DNA of 64,000 nucleotides. Origin: Triplophysa rosa (taxonomy: Eukaryota > Chordata > Actinopteri > Cypriniformes > Nemacheilidae). The position numbers were made by a program, and so were the translations under genes. Below the pieces are notes generated by a model. That model saw only the letters and a program-made list of their open reading frames with translations. It did not search any database and was not told the DNA's origin. Position 1 is the first letter of the stretch, and each line of letters begins with the position of its first letter. Positions 24,087 through 37,287 of the stretch are shown here, in pieces. The stretch is from NCBI RefSeq assembly GCF_024868665.1, contig NC_079891.1, positions 17,438,712 to 17,502,711 of the forward strand, read 5' to 3'.

Positions 24087-27000
24087 TATATACTGTATAT
24101 ATATATATATAAAGAAGCAAAAAATACCTGTATATGACAGATTGATCAGATTATAAATGTAACATACCCCCTGCTGTTAAAAAACAAAAAGAAACCATCA
24201 CAGAAATGAATGGTTTCCATTAAAATACCATTGTGAACCATTAGCTTTTTGCATTAAAACCATTACAAAATTGTAGTGTTTTGGACCTTATTCCAAAAGG
24301 ATTAATCTGCCAGATCATGAGAATGGTGCGCGTTTCATTGATTTTAACATCGCAATTTATAATACAGACGTGGTGTGGTGTCATTTGCTTGTCGAAAATA
24401 GCGCTTTACATCTTTAATAACACTCAACACCTTTAAACAGCCGTCCAAGTTCAGAAATATATGAAAAGGCACTTTATTAACACGCCACTCCCTTCACGCA
24501 CACTCTGAACTCATCGGGAGAGAGAGATTTAGGCTTATTCTGAAATTACAGTCTGAAAGACAAACATACTTATATGATCTACCTGTTTCTTAAGATGGTG
24601 TAGAGGTAATTGCTGCTTCTTCCAGAGTGGACGTTTGCATACATTGTAGATATTAAGCTTTTGTGCGCAACCTAAAACTGCACTACGCAGGACCTACAAA
24701 GAGTCTGAGCAGCCGCGCACGTACGCAGCTTCAGACGGAACATTGCCGTCCATCAATTTGCAATCGCGTTCCTCCGTGCATTCGTGATCGGGTTTCGGGG
24801 GAACCGTCGCGCCCCACCTTTAGTACCTCTGCGACCCCCTGGTTGAGAACCAATGATCTAATACAATGAGATATAAGATATATTATATATATCCCCCCGT
24901 CGACAATAATGGTGGACGGCTGACGCAATGAGACTCGGCCACCCCCCCAAAGACGTTGAAGGGCACATGGGGAGGCTGGGGTTTAAGACCTATACTGCAG
25001 CCAGCCACCAGGTGGCGATCAAAAAGTTTAGCTTCACTTTTCAGGGTGTGTGTGACACAGACTGGATACACACAAGTGACAGGCATGAATTTACCTTAAC
25101 AGTGATGTGTGCGGGACCCTGGCAGGCCTGTCCTCCTTTACCACGACATTCTAACTGCATTGAGAGCTGGTCCTCTCGATTTATGTAGAGCTGAGGTAAC
25201 ACCTCCAAAAGTTCATTGTCCAGAGCGACTTGCTGCGTCTCACGCACTGTTGCCAACCTAAAAAGATGACAGCATCATTCAGCATGTGCATTAAATTTAT
25301 AGAGTGTTGTTGATGTATATTGCTGTTTTTGTATATTCTGTGTATATATTATGTATTTTTAGTGTTCATATTGTACATTCTGTGTTGTTTCATTCCAAAA
25401 GTACCTGACATTATATCAACACTTTGAACAAGGTTTTTTAGAGGTACAAGTAACTTGGCCAATAAGAAATGATTCAAAGCCGATTCTGAGATGCAGTGGT
25501 GCAGCAAAACTTCTTATCAATGAGTCATTTGAAAGCTGAAGTCCATTAATCTTACAACTGGAATGAATATGAATTTAAGATGAGCACTTATGGACTGAAT
25601 CTGCAGTGAAGCATCCATCGATCCATATAGAGATGTCAGAACTCAATGCAAAAGGGTAAGTGCTCATGTATTGACTCTTACTTGGCTTGGTGCTGGAGCT
25701 TCGCAAGGTCTTTCTGAATTAAAGCTGTGGAGATTTTCTCATCAGACAGACTTTCAGTGGGAATGTCAGGCACTGGGGCTTTTAGTGGGACAAGCAACAG
25801 CATCCCCTGGGGGGCATCATGCTTTCTCAGGTTGGTGAGAATACGCTCTCTCGCTGCAAACATTACATTGATCCATACAGTCAATTGTGACAAATAATAA
25901 TAATCTTAACCTGATCTTTAAATATTATCTTAAACATTATTAATACTATTGGACAATATCAAAATACACGTATATACCACTGAAACTTTTGTATTAAACA
26001 AAAAATGAATGAATTAAATAATATTGACACAAACGCTCCTTGCCCAAGGCTATAGGTCATGTTGGGTTTAACTAAATATGCATAAAACAAATAAAAGTTA
26101 CATCGCTAAAGCTAAATCACATTTCCAGATGATCAGCAATTAAAAAATTCAGCATATATTTATAGTTCAGTACCTGCCAAAGGGTTGATGAAGTCAGTGA
26201 AGATGGATGAGTTGGTGTTCTGGGAAGGTGCTGGTTCACTTTTGACCTTTGACCACAGATTGAAGACTTCCTGCAGCTCATGTTGGACTCGCTCAATGTC
26301 AACATGCTCTATCCACACCTCCTACAGACCAGTGCATATTTATTATTTTAAAATATCTCGGTCAATATTTGGTTCATAAAATTATTTAGTAATTGAAAGG
26401 AACGTTTTGATTATTTTTGCCGATGCCGATAAATGTTTTATGTTGCTACAGCTTAACTCAGCAGATCATTAAATATGCAGTAAAAAGGCTCATTTAACAC
26501 TGATGGTGTACAACCTTAACTTACAAATGTGGCAAAATAACTGATGAATGTTTTATCAAAACAAAATTACTATTGTTTTTGAGATGCTGTGATGCTCCAC
26601 AGTTTGAGGAAGCAAAGATAAGAATACATGCTCTCTGCTAGAATAATGAACATTCACCTGCTGACGCTGCATGATTTTGGCAAGGCGATGGGTGTCATAC
26701 TGCTTTGGCAGGGAGGGCAGGTAAATGTCCTGTTTCTGAAGGTTTTCATCATCCAACCACAAAGCGAACACATTAAAGAGCCTAAACAACGAAAGTTTGA
26801 TATAAAAGACATTCTGGTTTTTATTTTTAAATAAAAGCAAATAAAACTTTAATGTAAATCGAACAGTAGACAGAATGGACCAATATGTAACTGTAATTTG
26901 GATCTTTTGACAGTAAAGTGTATGTTGAGAGAATATAACTTTGGAGATTACCGCACAAGCTCTGTGTGCAGCTCAGGAGAGGTCATGAACTGGGTGACGG

Positions 27001-30000
27001 GCATCCCTGGGGACAGCAGACCATCGCTGGATTCACCAGTAAAGCAAGGCACCTTCAGAGCTTTGCTAGTAGCGTGATGGAAATCAGAGACCTCAACCAG
27101 CCGCTGTCTGAGGCACTTCAACAGAGACAGATGAGCTGCATTCTGAAAATAACGTCTGCCAATACAACCTTTCACCTCCAGCCTGGTAGTGACCAAGAAA
27201 ACAGAACCAAAATCACAGATATTAAAACATCCTCCTTGTAGTTCACAATTCCACATTAAAGCTGTATATCACACTTACCACAGCTACTTATCGAATAAAT
27301 AAAAATGTATGATATATTGATTTGATTTGAAATTATTCAAATGCTACAAATGACCAATGAGAATCAAGTACTCCAGGGTGCCATTAAAAACGAACTGGCA
27401 TTTTGCAAGTACAAATGATCTATTACTAACAAACCCAACAGCAACATTCTGTTCGCACTGTTAAAAGAGAAGTTGTGTTAGAACTCTAACATCAGCCTTG
27501 TGACTCAGCAGCAGCCTGAAGCAAAGTCTTGTAAAACATGAAAACTGAAGAAGTATGAGAAGAACGGCATTGCAGCAAGTAAAATAAAGGAAGTGAGCAA
27601 GAGTGGAAAGAATACAGAGTAGGTGACAGGCAGCACTAAAATGACTTTGCATGCATCACAGATTGTGTAAAAACCTCACTTTGCTGTATCATGAATCACA
27701 TAAAATAATAATATTTGAAGGTCTTCGCTTTCAGGTGGTGGCAAAGACCTCGGAGTGATATGACTCAAAGCAGAGCAGGATAACACCTTAGGTGCCGAAT
27801 CACGTGTATCATCGTGTATAACAAGCAAGCAACGAATGACAGTTATGTAACAGTTCGAACAATGGAAAAGATGACTCAGCGTACCCAAACTCTGGTCCAG
27901 GTTGACGGAGATAAAGTTGGAGGAATTTCTGCCACACCAAAGGTATGAGTGGGTGATCTGCAGGTGTAGCGAGAGCTTGTTGAGCCCAGCGGTAGATCAT
28001 CAGCCTCTGCAGGGAGGGGACCACCTGAAGCTTGAGACGTACCTGGGCTTTCTGATGAACGAACGTTACAAGTAAATAAATTCGACAGTAAAATCGCCTC
28101 AAAACTTTCTCTTGTTCTCTTCTTGAGAAGTGTACTTGAGAAAAGGTGAGGGCTGAATGGATATGTACCTTCAGAGCCTGATCTGGTATGCAGGCAGAGT
28201 TGGAGAGAAGCTCATGTTCCACACAGCGCCGCAGCTGAGAGTCTTCCTCGAACATAGACTCCATGTTTAACACCAACCAAGCAAACCAAACCTAAAAGCA
28301 AACAAAAAGATGTGCAGGGGCACAATGACTAAGATAAATAACAAGGTGTTTCTTATGCACTCTGTACACTTTACAGAAGAATGTTCATACCTCCCCTGTT
28401 ACAGCATTGCCTTCAATGAAAGATGGCGTGACATTTCCTGCTACTATCCAGCCCATAAAAGAAGAGAGAAAACCTTTGTCTCCATGGTAACCTAGGGCAC
28501 TCTAATAGAAAACAGATTTTCAGAATGACATGTTTTGAAAAAACCATGATTGGTTAGGAGATGGCTGTTTTGTACACTAGCTAGTGACTGACCTTGTGCT
28601 GATGATAGAGAAGTTTCTGGAGACATTCCTCTTGTTGGTGAAGAAATGCAGCACGGCACAGATGGTCCAGAAGGTACAGCACAGCTCTGTCTCGATGCCA
28701 GAGGTTCTGCTCGGTCAAAACCTGAAGCCAGAACTCAAGAACAGCTACCACACCAACACGCCCAGGTCTCGAACTTTCCAAAATATGGACCTAAAGGAAA
28801 ATCAGCATTAGGCCCGATTCACATTTCGCATCTAAAACCACGCGGAAATAGCAAGCCGCGCTGCTTTCTCTCTCCAAATGATCCGCGGTGCGCACGAAAA
28901 GTTGAACTATTTCCATCTTGATGCGGCACTGACGCGCCTAGAAAAATGTGCGCGACGCGCATCCGCATCGCCCCCTATTTGCTACATTTGTCTACATTTA
29001 AAATAACGAATATGTGCACAGAAAAGACGCGAAATGTGAATCGGACCTTATGATGTTTGTCTTTGTTTGTTAAAATAAATAAAAAAGAATATTAAAAAAC
29101 AACAAAAACAAACACAAGACAAGGAAAGCATAACTTTTCTCTAAATGTATAATTTTACATACTTCTTTATGTTGGTCAAATTGTCATACAGTAGCTACTG
29201 AAACTGTACCGGACAGCTCAAGGTAAGAATTTGAATGTTTTTTATATGTATTTGCTCATTAACTGATTTTTATTTTTAACCAAAGTTAAACATTGCAGCT
29301 TTAAAATCCATTTGAAAAGATATGAGCTAAAACAGTATAGAAACTCTCATGATCTTACCTGGATCACACTATTCAGGAATTTGATGTTCTCACATGTAGA
29401 GGTGCCAATAAGATGATGGGTCACCTTCTGTGCGACCTGCTGGGTCACACCCTGAGTCCCACTATCTAGCTGTAAGAAAAGCTGAATACAGCTGAGAAAC
29501 CTGAACAACATCAGAAAAAGACATATAGTCAGAAAAGGTCTAACATGGTTAATTTAGCATTTCTCGTACCATTGCCTTCCTATGATGTATCACTTCATTG
29601 TTTCCTTATTCTTGTAAGTTGCTTTAGACAAAAGCATCTACTAAATGCAATGTAATGCAACTGTAACAGGTGATAGTGTTTATCCTGCCTAGGTAAGTGG
29701 CTCAGGATAGCTAAAGTTTAATTTCAGCACTACATTTCATGGTAAATAAGTTTGCAGCACTTCTCAATAGCTCACTCACAAGAAAATACTCAATGTAGTA
29801 ACCCTAGATCCACAAGTCTATTACACAGCAGAAACCGCATCACTTTGAAAGCACAATGCAAGCTCATTTGCGAGTGTAAAACATATTTCACAATAGAAAG
29901 ACAAAATGTTCCTAACTGTTCGTTTTTGAGCAGGTAGAACTGGCAGTGGTAGACCAGAGGCAGAATGTTTTCCAGTATGTGCACTGCAGCTTTGAGATGT

Positions 30001-33000
30001 CGAGACTGGACCAGAGTCCTTAGCAGAGATATCCCATCACTACAGAATTTCTCCAAACTGTCAAAGATGAAACATCAAAGCTGAAGGTCAATTCATGTTA
30101 ATAGATATGAATCTTTAAGTTGTTGTTACTGGTAATGTTGCAGTTGTCACAAAAAAAAAACTTTTGATCTAAAGCATAAATGTTTGAAGGCATTAATGTG
30201 AGGGGGGGGGAATTGAGCCAACATATTCATTTTTTTTTATTACAAAACAAAAACTAAAGACAACCGCATTGAATTTGACCAATAAGAGCCCAGAATAGAT
30301 GGGAACTAGATGGGGTGACCCAAGAAGCTGGATCATAGAATGCAAAAAATACATTTTTGCAAATTCCAGGCAAATGGTGGCTACTTTGAAAATGCTAAAA
30401 TATCATTTAAATTTACTTTTGACATATTTCCCATTTCAGATTTAATAGGCTTAGTAGTGTTGTCAAAAGTACAAGTGATTGTTCAAATTCTGTTCGCGTT
30501 TGCATTATGAATGTTGTAGCATATGTTAAGTTAAAGGTTACGTCAAAATAAACATCCCTGTTTGCGTGTTAATTTGTTAGCGCCAATGCTAATCCAGTCA
30601 AGTGTCCTTATTAACCATTTAATGCTTTTATAACTGTAATGGGGTAAAATAAGTGGGAGGACAGGATGGGGTTTACAGTACCTAGTATTTTATATAGGCC
30701 TATCTGAAATCTATGTGCTAGAAAACTAGCATACTAACTGTATGAGTAGCAATGTGTATGTCTTGGATGGATAACTCTAACGTTATTAGGTTTAAAAAGC
30801 CACATTTAAACTAAAGAAAAATATATCTGTTGCATTTATTATTTTAATATAGTTACCTTAATGTAAGTAATCTTGTGTAAATGCAGTATAAAAACGGAGG
30901 TTTGTTTTAATATTGCATATGCATGTTTGTTCAGTCAGTTGCCTTACTGAAGTTTATTCTATTTGTCTTATACAGCATCAGACTGAGGAGGATGTTCATC
31001 AGCATGAGAGACCCCAGTGAGCACACAACCGTTTCAGCAACAATTAACTTATACATCATGTATACAAAATGGCATTGCTTTCTATACATTTATATTAACA
31101 ATGAGCTTTATTAATAAAATTGTGTTTCAATTAGCATGTACTGGTGTTTTGCTTTGGTACCGAAATTGGTACAGAGAACCGTGAAATTTTACTGGTATTG
31201 GTACCGACTACTGAAATTTTGGTACCGTGACAACACTAAGGCTTAGTATCATTCTAAAATGTGGGTAAAAAAGTACAAAATAATTTATAAAAATATATAT
31301 ATATTTAAAAAATAATTAAGAATATGTAAGCAACCCTAAACGTTTAAACTGTAGTGTAAATTGCAGACCAACAACAAAAAAGGAATGTTTTATTAACCTG
31401 TGTCCAATGGTGGTCATCTCAATAGCCAGGAAGCAGCCAATGGGGATGCCCGCTTTGACAGCTTTGAACACAGGGTGCATGGTGGGAGAATCTGTGATCT
31501 CAGGCACACTGGGGATGCTGGAGGAGGGCAGTGGGCACCAGGCATCCTGAGGATTTCTTTCATTGGCATGAAGCTTTAGGCTTAAAACCAGATCCCAGGC
31601 CCACTGGTTAAAGGAGGATTCTGGAGTCTGGCCGAGTCGCACCACATTAGCCAGGTAAGACACCTGCGCCGAGTTATGATACAGCAAATGTAAGTTAAAC
31701 AGTCCCCATAACTGACATTGTTATATAGTTCACCCAAAAAAGAAGAAAGTCATTCAGGTTCGAAATGACAAGAGTGTGAGTAAATGAAGACAGAATTTTC
31801 CTTTTGAAGGTCATTGGTGTGAATTCCAGGGATCACTTATACTGATAAAAAGTGTCTGGATAAATGAAGGTCAAAATAGATACAAGTCAGACCTGTTTAA
31901 TGCCTTCTGATAGGATCCCAGCATATGGTTTGTCTGTGAGGTATTTTTGATACGCTTCAATAACCAACAGGGCAATTTCACTGTGCAAATGAGCTGGTAG
32001 AACAAGGCTGCCATTCTATGGGTGAAACAGAACGTTTTACTTTTTACCCTGTCAAACACTCATTAAAAAAGAAAAACACAAGACATTTAGTACAACACAA
32101 AAATTATAATTACTGGCAATGGTATTTACATGAGCAATTGATTTATGTAAGGCTTATCAAGGACTCTTCACACAATATCAAAATGTACTATTCACAACTT
32201 TTTTTAATTAAAAAATAAAAAACAATTAAAAGGAAAAATAAACCCAATTGTTCACCCAACAATTATTTCATCATTTATTCTCTCTCATGTCGTTCCAAAC
32301 GTGTATGACTTGCTTTCTTCTGCAGAACACAAAAGGCCCCCATTGACTTCTATTTTATGGCCACAAACATTTCTCAAAATATATTCTTCAGAGGAAAGTC
32401 GTATACAGGTGTTTACGACAGGTAGGTGAAAAAATTATGACAGAATTTAAAATTTTGGCTGAACTATCCCTTTAAGGCTATTGTGAGAAGTTAAGTGTCA
32501 ATATTAATAATTCACACTGACAGGCTGAAATCCCCAGTTGAGGCCCTCCAGGATAATGCAGGCGAGTCTGTTCTCCACTGCAGTGAGGCTGAAGTTCAAC
32601 AGCCAGTCACGGATTAACCCGACTTCAGCTTCAGCTGGCATCCACATGTGCAGAGGCAACTCCTTAAACAGGTACAATGAAACCTGAACAAAAAACAAAC
32701 ATTTCAATAGTCAATATTATTAATATTCAATATAGGCATAATATTCAATAGTAATCAATGCAATAGTAAAAAAATGATTTAGTAAATGCTTAGCATTCAT
32801 TCCCATCAGTTTGTTTCTTAAAAATCTGAATTTCTGAGTGTTACGAGCACAAATGTTGATCTTCATAAATGTTTAATGACAGTCATGAATAATGACGTGA
32901 CAGTGACAATAATTTTTAAATCAACAGTTCTTTAGATCTTAGTGGATTAGAGAGCCGCTGTACATCACTCACCATGCCCACTTTCTCTATGGTCTCTCTC

Positions 33001-36000
33001 AGTCTCTCCAACAACACAGATATGATGTGAGGGTGGGCTGTCGCTATAGCAGCCAGCAACTCCCGCCCTACTTTAGAGAAGATCTCTCGAGTGGCAATAC
33101 TGACGTAAGATACCTGGAGGAAATAATCACAGGTTAATGGCATTTGGGATGAAAGCACTTTGAGATGATGAATTAATCAAAATGCCTTCATCAAACCCTT
33201 TAGACAATTATATAACTCTTAAACAAGCATATCTGGGACATTTAAAGGAAATAGTAACAACTTTTTAACTGGTTGAACTTTCCATTTAACATATTATTAA
33301 AAACCTTAAAGGTATCTATTTTGATCTGTATTGCTTTGACTCTTTCGTATAAAATATTGACGAAGATAAAAGCATAAAGACTTCTGTACATCTGCTATAT
33401 TTAACTCAAGCAAGCAGATGATGGAGTAAGATCACCTCGTATATCTCTAGCACTATGGTCCTGATGAACTCTGGGTCTACATCTGTGCGTCTGGGCTGAG
33501 CCATGTGTGAAAATGTAGTCAACAGGCAGATTCCATCTGAGCTGTTGATCTCCGACAGCCAGTTCTCAAATTTCTCCTGGTGGCTTGAATCTGGAAACAC
33601 AAAAACATACACTGTATTTTCAGTTCGGGCATTTTCAGGCCTGTTGACTCCTTTTCTTAATATAAGTAATGTGTTATTGGAGACGTTACTGGACTTATTG
33701 GACAGAGCGCACACGTTTATGCTTGTCGTGGTCATTTAGGTATTTCACTTCGTCTCAGGTTAACCCATAATTCATCTTGAGAGCCATTTGCAAAACATAC
33801 ACCACTTTTAATGCAACGAACATGATTACCCTTTGCATAAAGCCTGGTTTGTTGGTATGTTCGGTCAGATTACTATCTCACCATAAGTGACCCATTCCAA
33901 AATTGGTTTTCAAGCAAGCTCGGAATCCGAGAGTGAATGCCATGGTTATATACAGAGTTTAACTAATTCAAATATAGAAAATATGGCAGGTTCTGAAAAA
34001 ACCTATTGTCTTGTGCGTTTCAGCATAGATGTGCTGGGCGTCTCACCTTTGAGCCCCTGGATGCAGTCATCAGCACTTAAGCTACAGCTGAGCCTCTCCA
34101 GACCTTCCGTCTCTGCACACTGCATGATATAGAAGATCTTCCACAGCATGGAACTGGACAAGGTGCCATATGGCATCTCAGACATGAACAGCCATATACC
34201 CAGTCTGTGAATAAATGAATAAATAAAGAGTTAGTCATTGTTGATAGGAAAAAGTACCTGTGATGTAATGCTTTTAGTCAGTTTTGTTGTGATTGCAAAC
34301 AGAAAGGCAACATTAGGTGGCTGTTTATTTTGTACGAACAACTTACTGTGTAATTACTAGGTAGCAGCCCTGAACCCAACCTAACACATATTAAGTAAAT
34401 GCAGGTGACAGTATTTTGTCAGGTAAGTAAAACGCAAGTGCACATACTGTACTGTAAAATAAAGTGTCACCAAAAGTTACAGTATTAAACAAAAGTCATC
34501 CTTTGGGAACAGGATTAGGGCAAGATGCAGACCACAACTCTAATTCTCCCACATGAGCACAGAGGATTAATTGTGAAGCTTGTGTGCTTACAGCTAGATC
34601 TAAATTTTTCAAAGTTTAATGTTTCAACACAACATAAAACAGATTGTGAACAAATATCCTATACAGTACCTCTTGGCTTTAAGCACATGTAGCACTGCTC
34701 TCAGGAAAAGATGATCAAACTCCACCTGCAGCTTCTCCATTGAAAAGGACTGTTCCTGCATTGTGGTCCTGCTCACACCTGTAAGGCTGATGTACTGTGC
34801 CCAGTGGTCACTCACATAACACAGCGTCATGCTAGAATCAGTGAAAGAACAAACTGTCAGTCAACTTAAAATACTCAAGATATCAAAACATTGATCTTTA
34901 GTTTGAGCTTGACCAGTAGTGTGAGTTTGAGGAAGGACTATATAATTTTACTGACCAATAGGAGACGGGCAAGTGTTTAGAAAACTTTTTGCAATACTAT
35001 TTGGTAACACTAGAGGCACATAAATAACACACATCTCCTTTACTTTATTTAAACAGTATATTAATATCAAATGTACTTAGTTTGTCTATTTAAGATGTTT
35101 CCTTCTTAAGTTTTGGTTCAGCTGACCGTATCATGTGGCCAATCCTCTTTACAAATTGGCGATAACGCGCTCTGTTGTAGGTCTGCAGGCCGACAGCGAG
35201 CAACTCGATCAGTGAAGAGGCAAAAGCAAATATCTTCACCATCTTTTGACTGGTGGTGGCTTGAGGCTGATAGTTGCCTATGGGCAAGAATAACATTTGA
35301 AATGTCAACTTTACTCACTTTGTTTACTAAGGATTCAAAAGTGTAAAATGATGAACCTCACCTTTAGAGCAAATCCCCAGTAAGTGTTTGAAGAGCTCAT
35401 CGAAAGGAAACTGAGAGAACAGAGAAATCAGATCGTCCTCAGACAGCAGCATCCAGCTTGTTTCTGGATCTTCATCCTGAGTGTTACAGTGGTCATCATC
35501 ACACAGGGGTCAGATGGTGACATTAACGATATTACGAAATATCTGGTCTGTCATAGGTTTAAAAATAAACATTTTTAACATAATAGGGCTGGGAATTTAA
35601 CACGGTAAACCAGTACAATTAATTATATAAAATAATGTCCAGATGGAAAGCTTCCAAACGCAACTGCTTGTACAATGATTCAAAAATAAATTAAAGATCT
35701 ATAAAACCACACATTGTTATACCTATACAGCAGGGCTAGTCAACTGGCGGCCCGCCAATCATCTTTACCTGGCCCGCCTTAACATTTCAAATAAGTGGAG
35801 AGACTTTAAGAACGGTGTGCTTTAAGAAATGCACGTCCTGAGACACCACATCCAAAACGCTGCTACATTCAAGACAAAAGTAATTCCCGCAGCTCATAAC
35901 GATATATTGACGTCTTATCATGTGATTTGATCGGTCTGTCCAAGATAATGTTATTTACAACGTTATAATCGGCAAGCCACATGCAGGCAGTGGGTTAGTG

Positions 36001-37242
36001 CAAGTGATAGGTCGCGTTCTAAAATGCGTCTTGTGCCCTTGAACATAACTGCAGGAAGGGAGATAAGAGATCTCAGAGATAAGGGAAAAACTGTTGTTTT
36101 TATTACTGCATTTATTATGTATGATTAAAATGGCAATATTTAAGAAAAACAGCTGTTTTTCTCCCTCCAGAACTCATACTACAAAGGATCTGCCCTTCTA
36201 AGTACGCGGGGCACATGAATGCGTTTGGAATTCACCCGAAGATGCGATAATAGCGTTCAGTTTCTTGCACAGACCAATTGATTCGCTTTATTAGATGCCA
36301 GTTTACCATCACAAGGGGCAGGGATTACTTTTGAGCTGAATGTATTGTCGTTTTTGACTTTTGTTGATTTGACTTTCATTAATTCAACCAAATATCTTCA
36401 TAAATATTTTCTTGAAAGAACAATACCACCCACATAGGGTTGGGAATCGAAAATCAATTCCAATTTGGAATCGGAATCGAAAGGCTAGGAATCGGATCGG
36501 AATCGAAAGGAATAGGAATCGGATACTTGAGATTAAAATTTGAATTCCTCTTATCAATTCCTGTGTGCATATTTTCAGAAAAGTACACGCGTTGCATGAT
36601 CTGCTGATATCTCAATAAAAGCCCTTATGAAAATTATTAATTTTTTTACTATAGTAAGCATAGTTTAGCTATAGAATTTGCATTAAAGCACAGGAATCAC
36701 AAATTAACCATAGTTGCATTATAGTAACTGCAGTTTAACCATGATGTAGTTCAACTATGATAATACAAATTGTAATAAATCAGAAAAGGTGTGTTTCTAT
36801 GTGTAAATATACACAAAACGGTGCTCATAAATATATAAATATATTGGGGGACTGGAAGGTGAGTAAATGAACAGCTATTTCAATTTGGGTTAACTAACGC
36901 ATTAATGAATCTAAAATACAACTAAAAAGACAATATCCTTTTGAATTAAATATCATGAAAAGGCACAAATACTGGAAATAAATATTAAATATATGACTTA
37001 TAAGTAACAGCAACAAAAAAAAAACAGATGAAAATGCAATAAATAACAGAAACACAAAATAACAGAAGAAATGAGGATATGGTAAACAAAAACTGGCCCG
37101 CATCCTATTTATACTTTTGGAATCTGGCCCTCAATGAAAAGTAGTTAAAGACCCCTGCTATACAGTTTTCTTAACATAATCAGTGTTCCGACAATAAACT
37201 GATGCTTCCTTTATATATAGGCCTATATTATATTAAAAAATG

Positions 37243-37287
<45 letters not shown>

